Assembly: GCA_018402665.1 (NCBI GenBank)
Contig: JAGYIN010000003.1
Coordinates: 1 to 64,000 of the forward strand
Direction of reading: 5' to 3'
DNA length: 64,000 nt
Source of the DNA: Schleiferiaceae bacterium
GTDB lineage: Bacteria; Bacteroidota; Bacteroidia; Flavobacteriales; Schleiferiaceae
In this document: one piece after another, positions 52,866 through 61,100 of the stretch
Layout of the letters: each line of letters opens with the position of its first letter
How positions within the stretch are numbered: position 1 is the stretch's first letter
Program-made: the position numbers and the translations under genes
Notes under the pieces: model-generated
Database searches by the model: none
What the model was told of the DNA's origin: nothing
What the model saw: the letters and a program-made list of their open reading frames with translations, nothing else

Positions 52866-55724
52866 TTAAAGCGAGTATCTGAAGCTCAATTTAAATGTTC
52901 GTCCCGGCGCCCAAGTGCTAAAGAACGGGGAGTGGCTATTGTAGCTGCGGAAAATACGATCTCGCGTATCGTCCATGATGTTATTTGCGCCAAATCCTAA
53001 TTGGTATTGACGATCCGCGCCGAAGTTTTTCAAGAGGTTAAAGTTCAAACTGTGGAACGGTACCTCAAAAACATCCGGGTTGTCCGCTACACCAACGATG
53101 TAGAGCTTTTCGCCTTGTACGTTGTAGAATAGACCGCCTTGCCATCCGTTCTTAGGATTGTTATAGCTCAATCCTGCATTGATCAGGTAAGGACTTTGCC
53201 CTTGCATGGCTCGGGTCTCGCTAATGACTTCTCCGTCTCGAGCGGAAGCTACACGCGCAGCGAACTCTGAAGAATCTCTAGTCACGGAAGATAAGATGTA
53301 AGAGAAGTTAGAATTCAGTTCTAGATGCTTCATGCCGATGAAACCTAGATTTTTACGAATCTCAAACTCTGCCCCAGCTACAGTTGCATTACCCACGTTT
53401 CTTGGCTGGAAATTAGACGGTGCGGCGGCAGAATACGCGACCAGTTCAATCGGATTTTCAAAGTATTTATAGAAACCCGATAATCCTACGGTTTGTCCGC
53501 CTTCGAAGAAATATTCGTAGCGGAAATCTAAATTACTGATGGTTGTGTTTACTAGATCAAGGTTACCAATGAACGTAATGCCCGTGAGGACATCTTCGAT
53601 CTGCGCCGCACTCTTTTCTTTGAACGAAGGACGTGCTACGGTGCGGAAAGCTCCGAAACGAAGATTTGAATTTTCGTTTACGCTATAAATGAGCGAGGCG
53701 GTAGGGAACAGGTTGAAGTTATTCAATACAGGCTCCCATTGGTAATTGATCCCCGTTCCAGGAGCAGCAGCCTCTTGCTGGTCTACACCGGTATAGAACT
53801 GATCGTAGCGCTCCATGCGAAGACCTACTACCATTTTTGTCAGTGGGTTCAAGCTGAATTCCTCATGAATGTATCCCGCGAGATTGCTTTGGATACCCTG
53901 GTACGCGTTATTCGCTTCGTAGTTTCCGCTGTAGTAGGTACCTGCATCCGTGATGACATTCCAGACAAAGTCTTCAGAGAGCAATTCATCTGCTTCACCG
54001 GTAAGTGGATTTAAATTTCCTAACGATTTCGCACGCAATTGGTAGCGTAAAATCTCGTAATCACGGTATTTGAAGGTGTAGCTCGCGCCGTATTTCATTT
54101 TCGCATCTCTTCCGCGAACTTCATGACTACGCGTAAAGTCTAATCTATTTGCAAGATTGAATTCATTCAATTCACGCCAGATACGATTCGGGAACCCCGT
54201 TTCTCCGGGAGCAATAGCAAAAGTATTGTCTTCGGTTCTGTAGGAAGTCGAACGGATGTCTTTATCTGCAATGCTACTAAAGGTCGGCGCAATACGCCAA
54301 TCGATCTTTAGTTTATTGTCCTTGCGACTGTGTTGACCGTTGAATAAAGCAGAAGTGATGGAACGCTGCGAATATTCTAGGTTGTCTCGAGATCCAACAA
54401 ACGAATTTTCAATAGACGAGGTCTCCTTGAATTTACCGGTACGACTTTCGCCGTTCTGTAAATGCATCACGGTAAAGCGGTACTTATCGTTGTCGTCTTT
54501 AACGGAGTAACCGAAAAGACCACTCATAAATACATTACTTATGGCTAAAGAACCCACTTGAGTGCGGTCCGCCTGAAGCGCATAATCTGTGGGCTGATTT
54601 CCTTTACGGTAAAAGTTCTGCTCGTACATGCGCGTACTGTCTCCACCAAGGGTGCCGTAGAAGGTAGTGTTCGCTTTGTAGGAGAAGGATCCATTATAGC
54701 CGACCGTTTTCCCATTGTCTTTTTTTATTTGATTCCCACCGCTGATGCCCAGGGAGCCATTAAGCGGCATGGACTGCGCTTGTGCACCCAGAACAGGTTT
54801 AAATCCCTTCGTCAGTTCTGTGGTGATCGGGTCGTCCAGCGCAGGGTTAGGAATACCTTCATAGATGTAATTTTGAGGCAAAGGATTCGTTCTGAATCCA
54901 CTGTCAAATCCCAAGAAATCCGTTACTGAACCTTGGTGGCCTAATCCTTGAACGAGATGCATTGCTGGGTTGTAGCTCAACGATGAGCTGATGTTCAATG
55001 TCTTTTCGGTAGGAAAATCGACCAATTCGATGTTGACTAAACCGCCCGAGAAATCTGCAGGTAAATCTGCTGTGAGCGTCTTAAGTACAACAATATTTTG
55101 TAAGATGTTCGTCGGAAAAATATCCATTTGAAGCGAGTTACGGTCCGGATCAAGCCCAGGAATATCCATACTCATTAATTGTGTCTTCGTATAGCGGTCT
55201 CCTAAACCGCGTACAAAAACATACTTTCCTCCTTGAATACTTACACCCGGTACGCGAGTTACTGCAGCTGCGGCGTTACCGTCACCGATACGCTTGAAAT
55301 TCTGTGCGGAAATACCGTCCATAACGGTGGCAGACTTCTTTTTAACATCTAAAAGTGCGCTTTCCGTGTTACGCATCGCAGAGGCGGTTACTGTAACGGT
55401 CATCAGCTCGTTCGTCGTAGGTTTGAGGCGTAAATTCTCAAAAGCTACCACCTCACCCGAAACTACTTTCACATCCGGAATGATTAGGGTAGTTAATCCA
55501 AGGAAGCTAATTTCTAGACTGTACGTCCCTGGAGCCAGGGATAATTCAAAATGTCCATCAAAATCAGTAAAGGCCACTGCACTTTCACTGGGGATTTGGG
55601 CATTTGCGTAAAACAATGGTTCATTTGTTTCATCTTCATAAACGGTACCTCTAATAATTCCGTTTTGAGCGGCTACTGCAGTGCTCAACAATAAAGCACA
55701 ATAGATGGCGATTTTTTGAATCAT
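52866..55724 (-). CDS. TonB-dependent receptor with N-terminal carboxypeptidase-like domain
   Basis: A 952-residue outer-membrane receptor. A signal peptide (cut after AVAAQ) is followed by a carboxypeptidase-regulatory-like domain (about 22-105), a plug domain (about 120-235, with GDGNAAAAVTRVPGVSIQGG and YVFVRGLGDRYTKT) and a C-terminal beta barrel ending in KLSFRYSL. It would import a ligand powered by TonB; the ligand cannot be read from the sequence. The upstream neighbour is the duplicated beta-helix lipoprotein, a pairing I recall from other Bacteroidota. Each gene has its own terminator. Confidence 0.9.
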   Translation of the reverse strand: MIQKIAIYCALLLSTAVAAQNGIIRGTVYEDETNEPLFYANAQIPSESAVAFTDFDGHFELSLAPGTYSLEISFLGLTTLIIPDVKVVSGEVVAFENLRLKPTTNELMTVTVTASAMRNTESALLDVKKKSATVMDGISAQNFKRIGDGNAAAAVTRVPGVSIQGGKYVFVRGLGDRYTKTQLMSMDIPGLDPDRNSLQMDIFPTNILQNIVVLKTLTADLPADFSGGLVNIELVDFPTEKTLNISSSLSYNPAMHLVQGLGHQGSVTDFLGFDSGFRTNPLPQNYIYEGIPNPALDDPITTELTKGFKPVLGAQAQSMPLNGSLGISGGNQIKKDNGKTVGYNGSFSYKANTTFYGTLGGDSTRMYEQNFYRKGNQPTDYALQADRTQVGSLAISNVFMSGLFGYSVKDDNDKYRFTVMHLQNGESRTGKFKETSSIENSFVGSRDNLEYSQRSITSALFNGQHSRKDNKLKIDWRIAPTFSSIADKDIRSTSYRTEDNTFAIAPGETGFPNRIWRELNEFNLANRLDFTRSHEVRGRDAKMKYGASYTFKYRDYEILRYQLRAKSLGNLNPLTGEADELLSEDFVWNVITDAGTYYSGNYEANNAYQGIQSNLAGYIHEEFSLNPLTKMVVGLRMERYDQFYTGVDQQEAAAPGTGINYQWEPVLNNFNLFPTASLIYSVNENSNLRFGAFRTVARPSFKEKSAAQIEDVLTGITFIGNLDLVNTTISNLDFRYEYFFEGGQTVGLSGFYKYFENPIELVAYSAAAPSNFQPRNVGNATVAGAEFEIRKNLGFIGMKHLELNSNFSYILSSVTRDSSEFAARVASARDGEVISETRAMQGQSPYLINAGLSYNNPKNGWQGGLFYNVQGEKLYIVGVADNPDVFEVPFHSLNFNLLKNFGADRQYQLGFGANNIMDDTRDRIFRSYNSHSPFFSTWAPGRTFKLSFRYSL

Positions 55725-55753
55725 TTCGTCTCTGTTATTTAGTGCAAAACACG

Positions 55754-55790
55754 AAAAAAGGCCCGAGACGGATGTCTCGAGCCTTTTATT
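55754..55790. terminator. Terminator after the beta-helix lipoprotein gene
   Basis: A 13-bp stem (55757-55769 with 55774-55786, one G-U pair on the minus-strand transcript) with a 4-base loop is followed by six T on the minus strand; the plus-strand flank TTTTATT makes it usable in both directions. It lies 37 bases after the lipoprotein stop and 30 bases before the receptor ATG. Confidence 0.88.
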
Positions 55791-55822
55791 GTTATGTTAA
55801 CTTTGTGTAAAGTCAGTTTTGC

Positions 55823-58159
55823 TTAGAAAGCGCCTTTCATTGCTGCATAGGTCCAAGCCAATTTGCTTTCGTCTGCACCTACAGTAGGCGTAGTAACTGA
55901 AGTAACAAAATCAGATGGGTTCCATGAAGTAACTGCTCCTGACTTATCTAAGAATACATCAGCTAAAGTTGTACCGGCAGAGTACGAGCCTAAGTTGATT
56001 TCGATAGAAGAGAAGTTCAATAAAGCATTATTGTAGTTGTTAGCACTACCAGTATCGTCGATCTCCCAATCACCAGCATCATCAAACCCAACAATGTAGA
56101 TGTTCTCAACAGTACCCATGGCACCATCACGGAAATCAGCAATCTCAGCAGTCATACCGTAGAGTGTACCGTTTTTCAGAGTAAACGAACCTGTAGCGCT
56201 ACCTTCAGGACCATCGATTTCAAGACCGTGATCTGAATCTGCACCTGCAACATATACGAAGTTGTCAATGGTTCCAGAGTACGCTTGATCGACATCGTAA
56301 GCATCATCACCCTGTGCCCAAACTACGATGTTTGATGCATTTACAGAGCCACCGAAGAATTCAACGCCGTCATCAACGTTAGCTACTACTTCAATGTTAT
56401 CTACTGTTGTACCTGATCCAACACCACCGAAAGTGATACCGTTGATTTCGTTACCGTCACCGATCAATGTACCACCGTGGCGAAGACTTAGATATTCGAT
56501 AATACCAGAGTTATCAGAAGCATCAGAACCTCCATAGATGGCGTAAGGCTCATTTGCAGGAAGACCTTCGATAAGTGCTGTAGCAGCATCCGCTGAGATA
56601 GGTGCATAACCTAAAATAATCAATCCACCCCACAAACCAGCATCAGTTTCGTCGAGGTTCGTTCCTGCAGTTTGACCGATCTGAATGTTATCAGCAATTG
56701 AGGTCATAACGATAGGCTGAGTTGCTGTTCCGCGAGCATCAAGGTAACCGCCTTGTGCAACAACAATCACAGAAGAGTTTGCTCCTTGTCCGTAACCTCC
56801 TTTGATGATTGTACCTGGCTCGATAGTTAAGGTATCTCCGGCAGCTACAATCACACGACCTTGAAGTTCGTAGATACGAGCAGCAGACCATGTTGCATCA
56901 CCAGTTTGACCTGAAACTACCACGTTGGTTGGTGTAGCAAATGGACCTGTAAAGTCGTCAAGATTTCCATTTTTTGCTGTAAGAGTCCAAGCAAAGTCAG
57001 CAGCAGTTGCCCCGACAGTAGGCTCATTTACAACAGTACCTCCAGCGAAAGAAGTGCCTAGAAATTTATCCTGGAAAATAGAAACCGCAGACATGTTGCC
57101 TGAAGTTAAGTGTGATGTATTGATTTCTACGTTAGAGAAATTCAATAGACCCATAGCGTGGTTGTACGATGAAGTGGAGTCATCAATTTCAAAATCTGAA
57201 GAAGTTGAGAATCCAAAGAAGAATACATTTTCTACAGAACCCATGGCACCATCACGGAAATCTGCGTATTCGCCGTTACCGCCTAATCCTAATAAAGTAC
57301 CGTTTTTCAGAGTGAACGAACCTGTTGCGCTACCTTCAGGACCATCGATTTCAAGACCGTGGTCAGAACCGTCGCCTGCAACGCCTACGAAGTTGTCAAT
57401 AGTACCAGAGTAGGCTTGATCGACATCAAATGCATCATCACCTTGTGCAGTAACACAAACGTTAGTTGCGTTTACTGAGCCACCGAAAAATTCAACACCA
57501 TCATCTATTGTTGCAAATACTTCAATATTATTTACAGTCGTTCCGTTACCAACACCACCAAAAGTGATACCATTGATTTCGTTACCATCACCAATCAACG
57601 TACCACCATGGCGAACACTGATGTAAGAAATGGTACCAGAATTATCAGCGTCATCAGAACCACCGTAGATTGCCCATGGTTCGTTTGCTGGTAAACCCTC
57701 AATAAGTGCGGTAGCAGCATCCGCTGAGATAGTTGCTTTACCTAAAACGATCAAACCACCCCAAAGGCCTTTGTCTGTTTCGTCTAGGTTAGAACCGTTG
57801 CGTTGGCCTACATTGATGTTGTCTAAAACAGAAGTCATTACGATTGGGTTATCTGCAGTTCCCTGCGCATCTAACTTACCGCCTTGACCAACGATCAAAC
57901 ATGAAGCGTTTGCACCATCACCTTCTTTACCTTTAATGATCGTTCCAGCTTCTACAGTGAGTGTTGCGCCATCGCCAACAACTACCCGTCCATTTAGTAC
58001 ATAGATGGAGTCTGCACTCCATGTTTCGTTTGCAGTGATGACACCAGATTTGGTTACAATCACAGAAGGATCAACTGGCTCAGGATCTGTACCTCCGCCG
58101 TTACATGCGGCAAGTAATGAGGCAGCTGCCGCGAATGCCCAAAGTTTGTTCAGTTTCAT
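55823..58159 (-). CDS. Beta-helix lipoprotein built from two tandem copies
   Basis: A 778-residue lipoprotein: the signal peptide ends LLAAC with Cys19 as the lipidated residue, followed by a Gly/Asp/Pro spacer. The rest is two homologous halves (about residues 33-409 and 410-778), each starting with a strand series GRVVV/GRVIV...LTVEAGTIIKG and continuing as a right-handed parallel beta-helix with repeated motifs DDGVEFFGG, GDDAFDVDQAYSG and DHGLEIDGPEGS. The offset between halves is 377 codons. Acidic Asp/Asn/Gly loops could bind metal or carbohydrate (inference). The family is of unknown function and often sits next to a TonB-dependent receptor. It is divergent from the two-component genes at 58346. 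Confidence 0.85.
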   Translation of the reverse strand: MKLNKLWAFAAAASLLAACNGGGTDPEPVDPSVIVTKSGVITANETWSADSIYVLNGRVVVGDGATLTVEAGTIIKGKEGDGANASCLIVGQGGKLDAQGTADNPIVMTSVLDNINVGQRNGSNLDETDKGLWGGLIVLGKATISADAATALIEGLPANEPWAIYGGSDDADNSGTISYISVRHGGTLIGDGNEINGITFGGVGNGTTVNNIEVFATIDDGVEFFGGSVNATNVCVTAQGDDAFDVDQAYSGTIDNFVGVAGDGSDHGLEIDGPEGSATGSFTLKNGTLLGLGGNGEYADFRDGAMGSVENVFFFGFSTSSDFEIDDSTSSYNHAMGLLNFSNVEINTSHLTSGNMSAVSIFQDKFLGTSFAGGTVVNEPTVGATAADFAWTLTAKNGNLDDFTGPFATPTNVVVSGQTGDATWSAARIYELQGRVIVAAGDTLTIEPGTIIKGGYGQGANSSVIVVAQGGYLDARGTATQPIVMTSIADNIQIGQTAGTNLDETDAGLWGGLIILGYAPISADAATALIEGLPANEPYAIYGGSDASDNSGIIEYLSLRHGGTLIGDGNEINGITFGGVGSGTTVDNIEVVANVDDGVEFFGGSVNASNIVVWAQGDDAYDVDQAYSGTIDNFVYVAGADSDHGLEIDGPEGSATGSFTLKNGTLYGMTAEIADFRDGAMGTVENIYIVGFDDAGDWEIDDTGSANNYNNALLNFSSIEINLGSYSAGTTLADVFLDKSGAVTSWNPSDFVTSVTTPTVGADESKLAWTYAAMKGAF
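55826..56932 (-). repeat. Second (C-terminal) copy of the intragenic duplication
   Basis: This copy covers residues about 410-778 of the lipoprotein. Aligned bases lie exactly 1131 bp from those of the first copy, for example 56196-56230 against 57327-57361, where 35 bases are identical. Divergence is mostly at third codon positions plus a few loop changes. Confidence 0.9.
56933..58063 (-). repeat. First (N-terminal) copy of the intragenic duplication
   Basis: This copy covers residues about 33-409 of the lipoprotein. Its motifs DAATALIEGLPANEP, RHGGTLIGDGNEINGITFGG and SDHGLEIDGPEGSATGS recur almost unchanged in the second copy, while the ends of each copy (about residues 310-410 and 690-778) have diverged. 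Confidence 0.9.
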
Positions 58160-58201
58160 TTTAAATGTCTTTTAGTTTTTGACATCACAAATGAAATGCG
58201 C

Positions 58202-58266
58202 TTATGTAAAGTTAAAATTAACCTGAGGTCAAGGAATTAAAACGCTCGCATTAACCTTATGTTAAA
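58202..58266. promoter_or_regulatory. Candidate response-regulator binding region
   Basis: Several TTAA(C/A) boxes lie between the lipoprotein and the phoB-like gene: GTTAAAATTAACCT at 58211-58224 and TTAACCTTATGTTAAAT at 58251-58267, where TTAAC and TTAAA start 11 bases apart (58251 and 58262). An 11-base spacing of direct repeats is usual for PhoB/OmpR-type regulators. This is pattern recognition only; it could be AT-rich background. Confidence 0.35.
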
Positions 58267-58345
58267 TGCATGAACGGGGAAAAATCGTTTTTAATATAAC
58301 CTATATTTACACAATGATAAGGCAAGTATCCTTGCACAAAGAGCC

Positions 58346-59041
58346 ATGAAAGCAAAAGACATTACCGTACTGCTCGTTGATGACGAACCGGATATTCTAG
58401 ATATTATTAGTTACAATTTGAAGGCCGAAGGCTACAAGGTTAAGACGGCTTCTAGTGGCCGTGAGGGGGTAGAAAAGGCAAAGAAATACCGTCCTGAACT
58501 TATTCTGTTAGATGTAATGATGCCTGAGATGGACGGCATTGAGGCATGTGAGCGGATACGTAAAATTCCAGGGCTGGAGCACACCATCATTGCATTTTTG
58601 ACAGCGCGCAATGAAGATTACAGTCAAGTGGCAGGTTTTGAAGTAGGCGCGGACGACTACATTGCAAAACCGGTTAAGCCTAAAGTGCTTATTTCTAGAC
58701 TGAAGGCGCTTCTGCGCCGTAGACCTTCAGATTCGGATCCGACAGAGGAACGAACTACCTTAGGGGATATGGTGATTGATAAAGAGCAATACCATATTGA
58801 AATCAAAGGAAAAGTGGTGGAGTTGCCACGAAAAGAATTCGAATTACTGAGCCTGTTAACATCGAAGTCAGGAAAGGTTTTTACGCGAGAGGAAATTATG
58901 GATCGTATTTGGGGTACCGCGGTAATTGTAGGCGGACGGACTATTGACGTTCATGTTCGAAAATTACGTGAGAAGATAGGTGATGATCGTATTAAGACGA
59001 TTAAAGGTGTTGGCTACAAATTTGAAGATTCAAATTCGTAG
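58346..59041 (+). CDS. PhoB/OmpR-family response regulator
   Basis: A 231-residue two-component regulator. The receiver domain (about 5-122) has the acidic pocket DDE, the phosphorylated Asp56 in LLLDVMMPEMDG and the conserved Lys in YIAKPV; the C-terminal winged helix (about 135-231) ends KTIKGVGYKFE, typical of the PhoB subfamily. The ATG at 58346 is clear. The histidine kinase gene follows nine bases after its stop. It is divergent from the beta-helix lipoprotein and the receptor, which are candidate targets. Confidence 0.93.
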   Translation: MKAKDITVLLVDDEPDILDIISYNLKAEGYKVKTASSGREGVEKAKKYRPELILLDVMMPEMDGIEACERIRKIPGLEHTIIAFLTARNEDYSQVAGFEVGADDYIAKPVKPKVLISRLKALLRRRPSDSDPTEERTTLGDMVIDKEQYHIEIKGKVVELPRKEFELLSLLTSKSGKVFTREEIMDRIWGTAVIVGGRTIDVHVRKLREKIGDDRIKTIKGVGYKFEDSNS

Positions 59042-59050
59042 ATTAACCGC

Positions 59051-60049
59051 ATGAAAATATTGCGGAACTACCTTACTTCACTGATCTCTTCCATTCTTGT
59101 AGTACTGGTTTGTCTTTTTTACAGCGACGTCCTTAGCACGGCAGGTGTTCTGGTTATAACATTCATCTCGACTGTTTTTCTTTTTTCTTTTGAAGCCCTT
59201 GTTCGACGCTACACCCTCGAAAAGACCGTGGCCATAATGAAGGAACACGATCCGGCATTGTTTAAAGAGATTCCCAAATCCATAGAAGGAATGGAAGAAG
59301 AGATTGTGCTTTGGTCCAAAAAACAATCCGAATTCTTAGAAGAGTATAAGAGTCGCGAACAGTTTAGAAGAGAGTACGTTGGTAACATTAGCCATGAGCT
59401 TAAAACGCCTATTTTTAGTATCCAAGGCTACGTGCATACCTTGTTGGATGGGGCCATTGATGATCCCAAGGTGGCAAAGCGATTTTTAAAGCGCGCTGCT
59501 AAATCTGTAGATCGCATGTCGGAATTGGTCAAAGATTTGGAAGCCATTTCTAAGATTGAAAGCGGCTTGTATGAAATTCAATTGCGCCCGGTGGTGCTGC
59601 GCAATTTGATCGACGATTCTATGGAAGCATTGGAGTCTTTCATCGCAAAACACAAGGCTGAGGTAGAAGTAGTTTGGGAAGTAAAGCGAGATGTTCAAGT
59701 CGTTTGTGATTCTGCTCGAATGGAGCAGGTGCTGGACAATTTGATCGTCAATGCGATTAAATACAGTCCTGTTGGGTCTTCAGTTATTGTTGTGATACGT
59801 GAGAAAAATAATAGGGTGTACATAGATGTTCGTGATCATGGTTTTGGTATTCCCGATGGCGATTTAGCGCGAATTTTCGAGCGATTTTACCGCGTTGATA
59901 AAGCTCGAGCAAGGAGTGAAGGAGGTTCTGGTTTGGGACTGTCTATTGTAAAACATATTGTAGAGGCACACGGAGAGGAAATCATGGTAAGTTCTAAAGA
60001 ACGTGTGGGCTCCGTGTTTACTTTTTCACTTGCCAAAGTGAAGCGATAA
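59051..60049 (+). CDS. PhoR-like sensor histidine kinase
   Basis: A 332-residue inner-membrane kinase with two close N-terminal helices (about 7-24 and 29-47) and almost no periplasmic loop, then a linker, a HisKA domain with the phospho-accepting His115 in NISHELKTPIFSIQGY, and an HATPase domain with the N box (DNLIVNAIKYS), G1 box (VRDHGFGIP), F box (IFERFYRVD) and G2 box (GGSGLGLSIV). No PAS domain is evident. The small sensing part suggests it detects membrane or partner-protein signals. It is the cognate kinase of the preceding regulator. Confidence 0.93.
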   Translation: MKILRNYLTSLISSILVVLVCLFYSDVLSTAGVLVITFISTVFLFSFEALVRRYTLEKTVAIMKEHDPALFKEIPKSIEGMEEEIVLWSKKQSEFLEEYKSREQFRREYVGNISHELKTPIFSIQGYVHTLLDGAIDDPKVAKRFLKRAAKSVDRMSELVKDLEAISKIESGLYEIQLRPVVLRNLIDDSMEALESFIAKHKAEVEVVWEVKRDVQVVCDSARMEQVLDNLIVNAIKYSPVGSSVIVVIREKNNRVYIDVRDHGFGIPDGDLARIFERFYRVDKARARSEGGSGLGLSIVKHIVEAHGEEIMVSSKERVGSVFTFSLAKVKR

Positions 60050-60074
60050 ATCGTGTAAAACCTTTCTATTTAAA

Positions 60075-60106
60075 TTGGGAACCGCATGGTGCGGTAGTTA
60101 ATTTTG
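60075..60106 (+). promoter_or_regulatory. Promoter with internal inverted repeat before tryptophan dioxygenase gene
   Basis: A -33 TTG (60075-60077) and a perfect -7 element TAATTTTG (60099-60106) are 21 bases apart. Between them lies an inverted repeat ACCGCA-TGG-TGCGGT (60081-60095), well placed to be an operator. There is no T tract, so it is not a normal terminator for the kinase gene. Confidence 0.5.
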
Positions 60107-60125
60107 AGGTAAACCTTGAAAAACC

Positions 60126-61100
60126 ATGGAGTGGACCTCTGAATTAATGGAAAAGCTTGCTGCATTGCGCGGTAAGATCGAAAGCACAGGCCAAGATTTT
60201 GAGACGTATGTTGACGGTTGGCAGCGTGCGCAGTTCAAAAATTATTGGGATTATATCCAATTAGAGACTCTTTTGAGTCTACAACGCCCTGTTACGGATA
60301 TACAGGATGAGCCCATCTTTATCATTTACCATCAGATCACCGAGCTGTATTTCAAACTCGCGCGCATTGAAATAGATGCAATCGCTTCTGCCGAAGCTTT
60401 AGAAGTGAGTGATTTTAAGGAGCGTTTGGATCGTTTAAACCGCTATTTCGGTGCACTTCGTAGTAGTTTCGGTGTGATGGAACACGGCATGAAAAAGTCC
60501 GAATTTTTGGCTTTTCGAGATGCCTTGGCACCGGCTTCCGGTTTCCAAAGCGCACAATACCGTATGATAGAATTGGGTTGTGCACCGGTGATCAATATCG
60601 TTGCAGAATCGAAGCGTGAAGAAGTACGCCGTTCCTCTGTTCAAGAGCAGATGGAAGCCATTTATTGGCGCGATGGTGCTAAAATTGAATCCACAGGACA
60701 GCCGGCCTATACCGCTGTTCAATTCATTGACAAGTATTGGGATGATTTCCTATTTGCAGCCGAAGCCTATGAACACTGTAATATTTGGGAACGCTTTTGT
60801 GAATTAAAACGCAGTGGGCTCAGTGATGACGAATTGGTAAGTCTCGAGAACGCCCTGCGTTTATTGGATTTAAATGTCAATGTGAATTGGCCTTTACAGC
60901 ATTATAAAACGGCCGTACGCTATTTGTCTAAAAAGCCTATTGACATTGCTGCGACGGGCGGAACGAATTGGCAGAAATACTTGCCTCCGAGATTCCAGCG
61001 CCGTATTTTCTATCCCGAACTGTGGACGGCGACCCAACGTGCTGAATGGGGTAAAAGCTGGGTTGAAGAAGTATTAAGAGAAATAGAAGCAGTTAAATGA
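60126..61100 (+). CDS. kynA: Tryptophan 2,3-dioxygenase
   Basis: A heme enzyme that opens the indole ring of tryptophan to N-formylkynurenine, the first step of the kynurenine pathway. The 324-residue protein has YWDYIQLETLLSLQ, the substrate-site IYHQITELYFKL with the conserved distal His, ASGFQSAQYRMIE, the proximal heme His in LQHYKTAVRYL, and TGGTNWQKYLPP near the C terminus. It is cytoplasmic and tetrameric in the family. The ATG at 60126 follows its own promoter. The M23 peptidase gene overlaps its stop by four bases (ATGA). Confidence 0.93.
   Translation: MEWTSELMEKLAALRGKIESTGQDFETYVDGWQRAQFKNYWDYIQLETLLSLQRPVTDIQDEPIFIIYHQITELYFKLARIEIDAIASAEALEVSDFKERLDRLNRYFGALRSSFGVMEHGMKKSEFLAFRDALAPASGFQSAQYRMIELGCAPVINIVAESKREEVRRSSVQEQMEAIYWRDGAKIESTGQPAYTAVQFIDKYWDDFLFAAEAYEHCNIWERFCELKRSGLSDDELVSLENALRLLDLNVNVNWPLQHYKTAVRYLSKKPIDIAATGGTNWQKYLPPRFQRRIFYPELWTATQRAEWGKSWVEEVLREIEAVK

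Noticed and set aside
58322-58335. Inverted repeat GCAAG-TATC-CTTGC just before the phoB-like gene
   Set aside because: Arms are only five bases, with no T tract and no second copy; it is compatible with chance.
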